Positions 59,072-64,000 of a stretch of DNA of 64,000 nucleotides are shown here, in pieces. The DNA comes from Turnera subulata (lineage: Eukaryota; Streptophyta; Magnoliopsida; Malpighiales; Passifloraceae). A program made the translations under genes and the position numbers. The stretch's first letter is position 1. The number at the start of each line of letters is the position of its first letter. The stretch covers positions 651,541-715,540 of the forward strand of contig JAKUCV010003099.1 of NCBI GenBank assembly GCA_028386065.3, in the 5' to 3' direction. The notes beneath the pieces are model-generated. The model saw nothing but the letters and a program-made list of their open reading frames with translations. It had not been told where the DNA came from and did no database searches.

Positions 59072-60302
59072 TATGTACTAATTTTTGTCATTTTCATATG
59101 TCATACTCTTATAAATGGTCCCTTTTATGGGTCTCAGTCAACCCAGAAGCTGACGTAGATTGCCCGGGCCGGGAGTGCACTAAACATGCTTTATGAATCT
59201 GACATGTGGCATCGCATGAGGTGCATATTACATACATGCTGCCAGCTTTGTATGTAGGTCCCACTTTCCTTTTTGTCAGGAACTGATTTTCATTATTTTT
59301 ATTATTTTTTTCTTTTTTTCGTTTACAAATTCATGAAACTAAACAAATTGAAAAAAAAAACCTCAAATTTTGATAAAAAATCAGCATTACAAAGAAATCT
59401 AAAATCCACAATTCCTAGCCAATCCCCCATGAATTATTGAAGTCAATTCACTCATCCCAAACAACATAATCAAAGATGAAATTCACACATAATAAAATAT
59501 GAATTCATAAATGCAGGTAGAAGAGAGAAACAACAAGGTTTTCTTAAAAAAGATCAAGGCCAAGTCAGCCATCAAAAAGGAGGAGACTATAGGGAGACAA
59601 TCCAGATCCGACAAAAAGAGCAAGGTAGATGCCATGATATCTTACGATGTTACCGTTGAGGGAAGGGCCAACGAGATTTAAAGGTACGCTTGTTGGAAGC
59701 ATCAACTACCAGAGCGAACTACAACTAGATCCTGAGGAGTGGATGCCGCCCAAGTGAGCACTGAAGCAAGAAGACCGGAGCCAAAAAGTCGCCGACTGTA
59801 GCTCCCATCGCCGCGCATCGTCAAGTTCATGAACGCTCAGGGAAGGCTGTTGCGTCTTGGATCCAGGTAGTTGTAAGCACTGCCCCACTACTGTTGGGAA
59901 AAAGTTGTTGCCAAATCTTTCCACCTTGCAGATAGTTGAGAGAACGACAAAGAAGGACAAAGAGAGAACGGGCAAAGTCAACCATTTATATTTTTTTTCC
60001 TAATTTTTTTCTTACGTATTTTGTTAAATAAAAATCGATTTGGTAAGTATTGAAAAATAGATTTTTAGGGGAAAAAGGAAGTGGGGCCCACATACATAGC
60101 TCAATGTGTGTGTAACACATGACTCATGTGCAGGTGTAATACACCTCGCGCCTGGGTAGTCCAAATCAGTTGTAAGGGTTGACCGAAACCAATAAAAGGG
60201 ACAATATAAAAGAGTATGAGTATATAAAAGGGGAAAAAATTAGTGCACACCCCCTTAAAGGAACAATTAAAATAATACAAACCCCAAACTATGCCTTTAC
60301 CC
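59072..60302. mobile_element. MULE-like element with imperfect TIRs, left end eroded
   Basis: 59072-59275 and about 60075-60235 are inverted relatives (shared blocks include CATACTCTT, GTCCCTTTTA, GTCAACCC and GGGCCCCACTTCC-like). The right end is CTTTACCC (60302), like the MULE at 48879-50657, and the same TTTTGTCCCTTTTA words recur. The outer 50 bp of the left repeat are not recognisable and no target duplication can be confirmed. No transposase is encoded. Confidence 0.6.
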
Positions 60303-60324
60303 AAATATAATTATACTTCGGCTT

Positions 60325-60480
60325 CTATAGCTCGTACAACAAAAGAAGGGGTTGAGCCCAACCAAACTTGCTTGTGCCAAAGTCTAATGCATGTCTCGCA
60401 AGTAGGTGCACAACTACATTACAATTTCTACATATAGGAGAAATCAAAAGAGTTAAAAGATTGAGCTAGAGCTAGTATTA
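60325..60480 (-). pseudogene. RNase H-like (RVT_3) gene, C-terminal half, split by Helitron
   Basis: On the minus strand this continues the frame from 63397 with ILALAQSFNSFDFSYM. After a one-base shift it reads CNVVVHLLARHALDFG, matching the usual RVT_3 ending (x-N-x-x-AH-x-LA-xx-AL), and stops at 60325. See the other half at 63397-63690. Confidence 0.8.
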
Positions 60481-61330
60481 TCTATATATACTAAAACACA
60501 CGGAAGGTTTGGGTAAAGTGAATGGACTTTTTTGCCCTAGAAAAATTTAATATTGACAAATTTATCCTTAGTTGAGTTTAATTCATTCTTTAATCTTTTT
60601 ACGGTAATTTCATGTAATCCATCCAGAAGAATCCTCTTGCTTTTCTGACCTTAAATTTTCGGCGACCGATTCTCTCTTCCTCCCACCTCCATCCCCTCTA
60701 TTCTTTTGTTTTTCTTCTTTTGTTGTTGCCGTTAAGCTCAAAATCCAAAAAACCAAATTCAACATTTTTGAAGCACGACGCCGATCCGATCCATTTCATC
60801 CACTGGATTTTACTAAATAATTCCGTAATTATTTTTCTTCACAGGTGTTTTTTTATAGTAACTGCATTATTTGAGATGAAGTTTAGTTCTAGGAATTTCC
60901 AAGTATTTTGTCTTAGGAATTTCCAAATATTTTGTGTTTAAGTGTGTTAGGAGAACCACCTTTTTATTTTTCAGCTTTTACTCTTTGATTGACAAATTGT
61001 TTAATTTTCTTTTGGCAAGCTTGGTGAATGTGGAGGATTCTATGGTTAAGAAAGCCAATGAAAATCTCATAGCTGAGTGATTAAGCATCTCATTGTTGAT
61101 TAATGGCATTGGGTTTTTCAATTTGGGACGAATTTTCTGAACAAAGATTTTTTTTTGGAATACCCAGTTCAAAGATTTGACGTATAAGGTTATCATCAAG
61201 CATTTCTCTGCTAATAACATATATTCATTTCACTTCTAAGCTATTTTTCTTTGCCTTTCCATTTTCTGTCTTTCTAATAATAAACAACTTCTTTTCTTAT
61301 TAAGAAAATAATAACAAACAACTTCTGCAG

Positions 61331-61458
61331 GACGACTTGCTATGGTAGCTATGCTTGGTATTTTTGTGCAGGTGGCTGCCACTCATGCGGGTCCAATTGA
61401 TAACCGTGTAGAACATATCTTCAATCCATGGATATGCTTAACTTCACAACATTCTTGA
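61331..61458 (+). pseudogene. Captured terminal exon of a light-harvesting chlorophyll a/b-binding protein
   Basis: After an acceptor-like TTCTGCAG the frame reads RLAMVAMLGIFVQ and GPIDNRVEHIFNPW, the third transmembrane helix and following loop of the LHC family (G-R-L-A-M ... Q ... G-P-x-x-N ... H-x-x-x-P). The GPIDN and NPW pattern suggests a photosystem I Lhca protein, perhaps Lhca5-like. Only this exon is present and it runs into a stop at 61456-61458 soon after. Confidence 0.75.
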
Positions 61459-63396
61459 AACTCATCTTAGAAAAGAGGCATGGTTGGTGAACCTTAATTT
61501 TGTTGTTGCATTTTTCTCGGGACAATAGTCATCAGTCCTAATTTTTATGCTTTCATGTGAGGGATAGGCTAGATAAGGTAATATAGATACTTTGAGTTGT
61601 CTAGCTCTAAGGAACTTTTTATTGCAAAATGTGAAGTAATATATTGACCATAATCGGTAAGAAAAAGAATATGTTTCTTATAAACTAAACATGTATAATG
61701 CTTTTTTTTTATGCCAATCGTGCAATATCATTATAGTGATTCCAAAGTGTTACACAGTGCGATCATTAAGAGATGATTGTGGAATACATAGATACATGCA
61801 GAATACAACACTGTTTAAAAAAATTTGCAGGATAGGAAGCTAAGCGAAAATATACCCCTGTTTTTTTTTGGAACAATTGATTAAATGGTATTAAGCCATA
61901 ATAGTGTGATTAAAACACCTAACTAAGGATTAATGAATTGGTATTTTATCTTTTGATATTGTCTATAGTTTTTCTTACTAATTGTAAGTCAAAACACTGA
62001 TGCTTGGATGCTTTATTTCATATTAACAATGATGAACAATTGCTTCTGTGCACCAATTGCTTTTACTATCGAACTCAGGTTAGTTCGTCGCACACCGTAA
62101 TTGCTTATGTTTGGTGAAATAAGTTAGTTTTCATTTTCTGAATGCTAATTCGTTGTTTTCTTTTATTATAGCACGATGACCTAATGTGAGAAGAAGATAG
62201 TTGCATGATGATCGATTAAGACATGCATGAAGAATGTAGATTTCACCAAGAAGGTAAGTTTTATTTTGGATAATTTTCTTAAATTTGATGACAATTGGAC
62301 AATTTTTTAAATGATATCTCACTTTCTTGATGGCGATTGGTGATGAAAAATTAATTATTTGAAAGAGTAAAATGCTATCCTATTACATCTCTTGGATATA
62401 GTATGGTGCTTATTATGGGCACGTGAGTGGAATAGTTTGGGCATATGTACTCTTTCGAATGGTCTTAGGTTTGTTACATTGTCAATATAACAATTGGTGA
62501 GCCAAAAGAGATTACTACATTGTCAATATAACAATTGGTAATAGCAAAAAGAGCGTTATTGATATGTTTTGTGTTAGCTATGACTCAATTATGGTTAGAA
62601 GTATGTAAAATTTGTTTATATTTTAATAATTTATCTATGATATGATTATTTACTATAGCATTACACCAACTCTAAATGTTAACTCTCTTTTTTTCCTAAA
62701 AAAAGCCAAGGCTCCATCAAAGCTAAAAGATGCTTGAAGAGATTGAAGTAAAACGTGAGACACATAGTTTTCATCTACACCATCCTACAAAAGTAAGTGC
62801 AAGAAATCTTTAGACTTTAAGATCATGTTTAGTTGGGGTTACTCGAAAAATAATTTGTGCATATATCATCTTGGGAGGCTAAAATATTTTATAAGTAGAT
62901 TGTTGCAAGTAATTAATTAGTTTTCATGTCACATAACGTTTGTTTGTCTATCGTATTTCAACATAAATTCTTAACTTTAGGGTTCGGTTTGGTAAGTAAG
63001 GTAATGGTGTAACCATAATTGATTTTTCTCACTGTCCATTCGTTTGTTTCCTCTGATTTTGGTTAGGTAATCGCGTAACCATCATTACTTCTTCTCGTTG
63101 TCCATTCCTTTACTTCCTCTGAATTTGTTGGTACTTCATGTTTTTAAGGTTTCTTTATTCTTTTTTTTGGTCATTTGCCACAGGAATTTGAAGAACAAGA
63201 TTGGAATTTACAGACTAGACATATCACAGTGGTTCGTCTTAAATTATAGGCCATGTAACCTGCAGTATTATAATGTCCAACAAGTAGATTTTTGTTTAAC
63301 AAAATGGCAAGACTGCTTTCATAAGCATAGGTGTTTGACCTAAATATGTTGCTGAATTTCAAGGATACCCTCAGCAAGGCGCGGGCAGCCCGCTAG
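61459..63396. other. Rest of Helitron, no gene seen
   Basis: AT-rich filler; a near-identical pair of short words (TACATTGTCAATATAACAATTGG) repeats at about 62476 and 62518. Confidence 0.5.
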
Positions 63397-63690
63397 TATC
63401 TTCTAGAACAGAGGAGGTCAATCTTGGAGTCATGCAAAAAGTGAGAATGAACTTGAGAATCTTGGCCGAAAGATGCCTGATATCCAAACGTTGTGCCAAC
63501 AAGAGGCCTTCCCTCATGGCTAAGAATTCCATGAGTAAAGGGTCTATGGAACCATCGTGAGTCTTCGCATTAGCTGCAACAAAAAACCTCTGGCTATTTT
63601 GATGAGGAAACTCGTACCAACTTTTTCTTCGCTTGGAAAAATAGCACCATTAATATTAATAATATGACAATTAGCAGGTGGTAATTGGCA
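63397..63690 (-). pseudogene. RNase H-like (RVT_3) gene, N-terminal half, split by Helitron
   Basis: On the minus strand: PPANCHIININGAIFPSEEK, then (after a shift) FVAANAKTHDGSIDPLL and MREGLLLAQRLDIRHLSA. This matches the RVT_3 pattern W-x-PP ... K-x-N-x-DGA ... A-x-x-x-E-x-x-A-x-x-x-GL-x-LA. The catalytic DGA reads NGA and frames are shifted, so it was dead or dying. Confidence 0.8.
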
Positions 63691-64000
63691 TTAGGAAGGA
63701 GGCTGTTGTGTGAGAAGAAGTCGCTGCAAAAACATACGTATATACTGTGCATCCAAGAATTCTTGTTAGTAATCAAAAGCATAAGATGCTGTAACTTCAA
63801 GATTCCAACAGTTTTGCCCAAGTCTAAGCTGATTCTGATTATTCCAGATACTCCACGCTATCACTAGTAAGAAACTGAACTGCACATTATTCAAGAGTTG
63901 GTGCATCTTCCATTACTAGTCTACAGGGCTCATGTTATAGTCACTGGGATCAATAGAGAAAGAACTATGCTTCCATGTGTTTTGTGCGTGCGAACAACTC
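63691..64000. other. Unassigned DNA at the window end
   Basis: Possibly continues the upstream part of the RVT_3-containing retroelement or gene, but no clear motif was read. Confidence 0.4.

Larger units (their letters stand above)
60481..63396 (+). mobile_element. Helitron, 2916 bp, with captured gene fragment
   Basis: The 5' end is TCTATATATACTAAAAC right after a host A (60480). The 3' end is a perfect hairpin GCGGGC-A-GCCCGC (63381-63393) running into CTAG (63393-63396) before a host T (63397). Insertion between A and T without target duplication is the Helitron hallmark. Removing it joins two halves of an RVT_3 domain in frame, which fixes both borders. No Rep/helicase is encoded, so it is non-autonomous. 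Confidence 0.88.

Overview
The window is nuclear DNA of a flowering plant, probably a eudicot. Evidence is the chromovirus-type Ty3 retrotransposon, plant Helitron and Mutator-like elements, GT-AG introns with T-rich acceptors, a plant nuclear tRNA-Trp(CCA), and neighbouring PPR5/EMB2453-like and BORR-like genes. The species cannot be named from the sequence. All gene models here were read by eye from splice signals and codon phase; none is supported by transcript data.

Layout. 1-8493: a minus-strand Ty3 (Tekay/Del-like chromovirus) element with a 2.8 kb right LTR, the inner part of the left LTR, and a polyprotein region broken by stops and frameshifts. 8494-12840: retroelement debris (an RNase H-like fragment, a Ty1/copia tail with a probable LTR) and unassigned AT-rich DNA. 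12841-47375: the core of the window, a head-to-tail array of importin-5-like (karyopherin beta-3-like, HEAT-repeat) genes. Copies A (13550-19774), B (21248-27073), C (28303-35464) and D (36646-44453) share one 20-exon plan; a fifth copy (E) survives as fragments (44834-44945 and about 46400-47375). Only B reads as fully intact: 20 exons, 2988 coding bases, 995 residues. A is open except for a ruined exon 2, C carries one nonsense codon in exon 12, and D has a nonsense codon, a frameshift, lost exon parts, a (TA)n tract over its last splice acceptor, and a 2.4 kb LTR retrotransposon inside exon 1. A solo LTR of the same family sits in intron 7 of C.

47878-48477: an intronless RING-H2 gene with a TATA box. 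48879-50657: a non-autonomous Mutator-like element with long terminal inverted repeats and a near-perfect 9 bp target duplication. 50697-51215: a raffinose/stachyose synthase-family relic. 52008-52079: tRNA-Trp. 52237-53815: PPR5/EMB2453-like chloroplast PPR gene. 56230-58132 (minus): borealin-related gene in six exons, convergent with the PPR gene. 59072-60302: a second, eroded MULE-like element. 60325-63690: an RNase H-like (RVT_3) gene on the minus strand, split by a 2.9 kb Helitron (60481-63396) that carries a captured terminal exon of a light-harvesting chlorophyll-binding protein gene. A second Helitron 3' end (45864) lies just downstream of a captured PDR-type ABCG transporter fragment.

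The functional genes are independent housekeeping genes (nuclear transport-like, ubiquitin ligase, tRNA, organelle RNA processing, chromosomal passenger complex). The most unusual content is the importin-5-like array, in which the family has shortened at the N-terminus and every copy but one has been damaged in a different way, and the transposons that captured or split host gene fragments.
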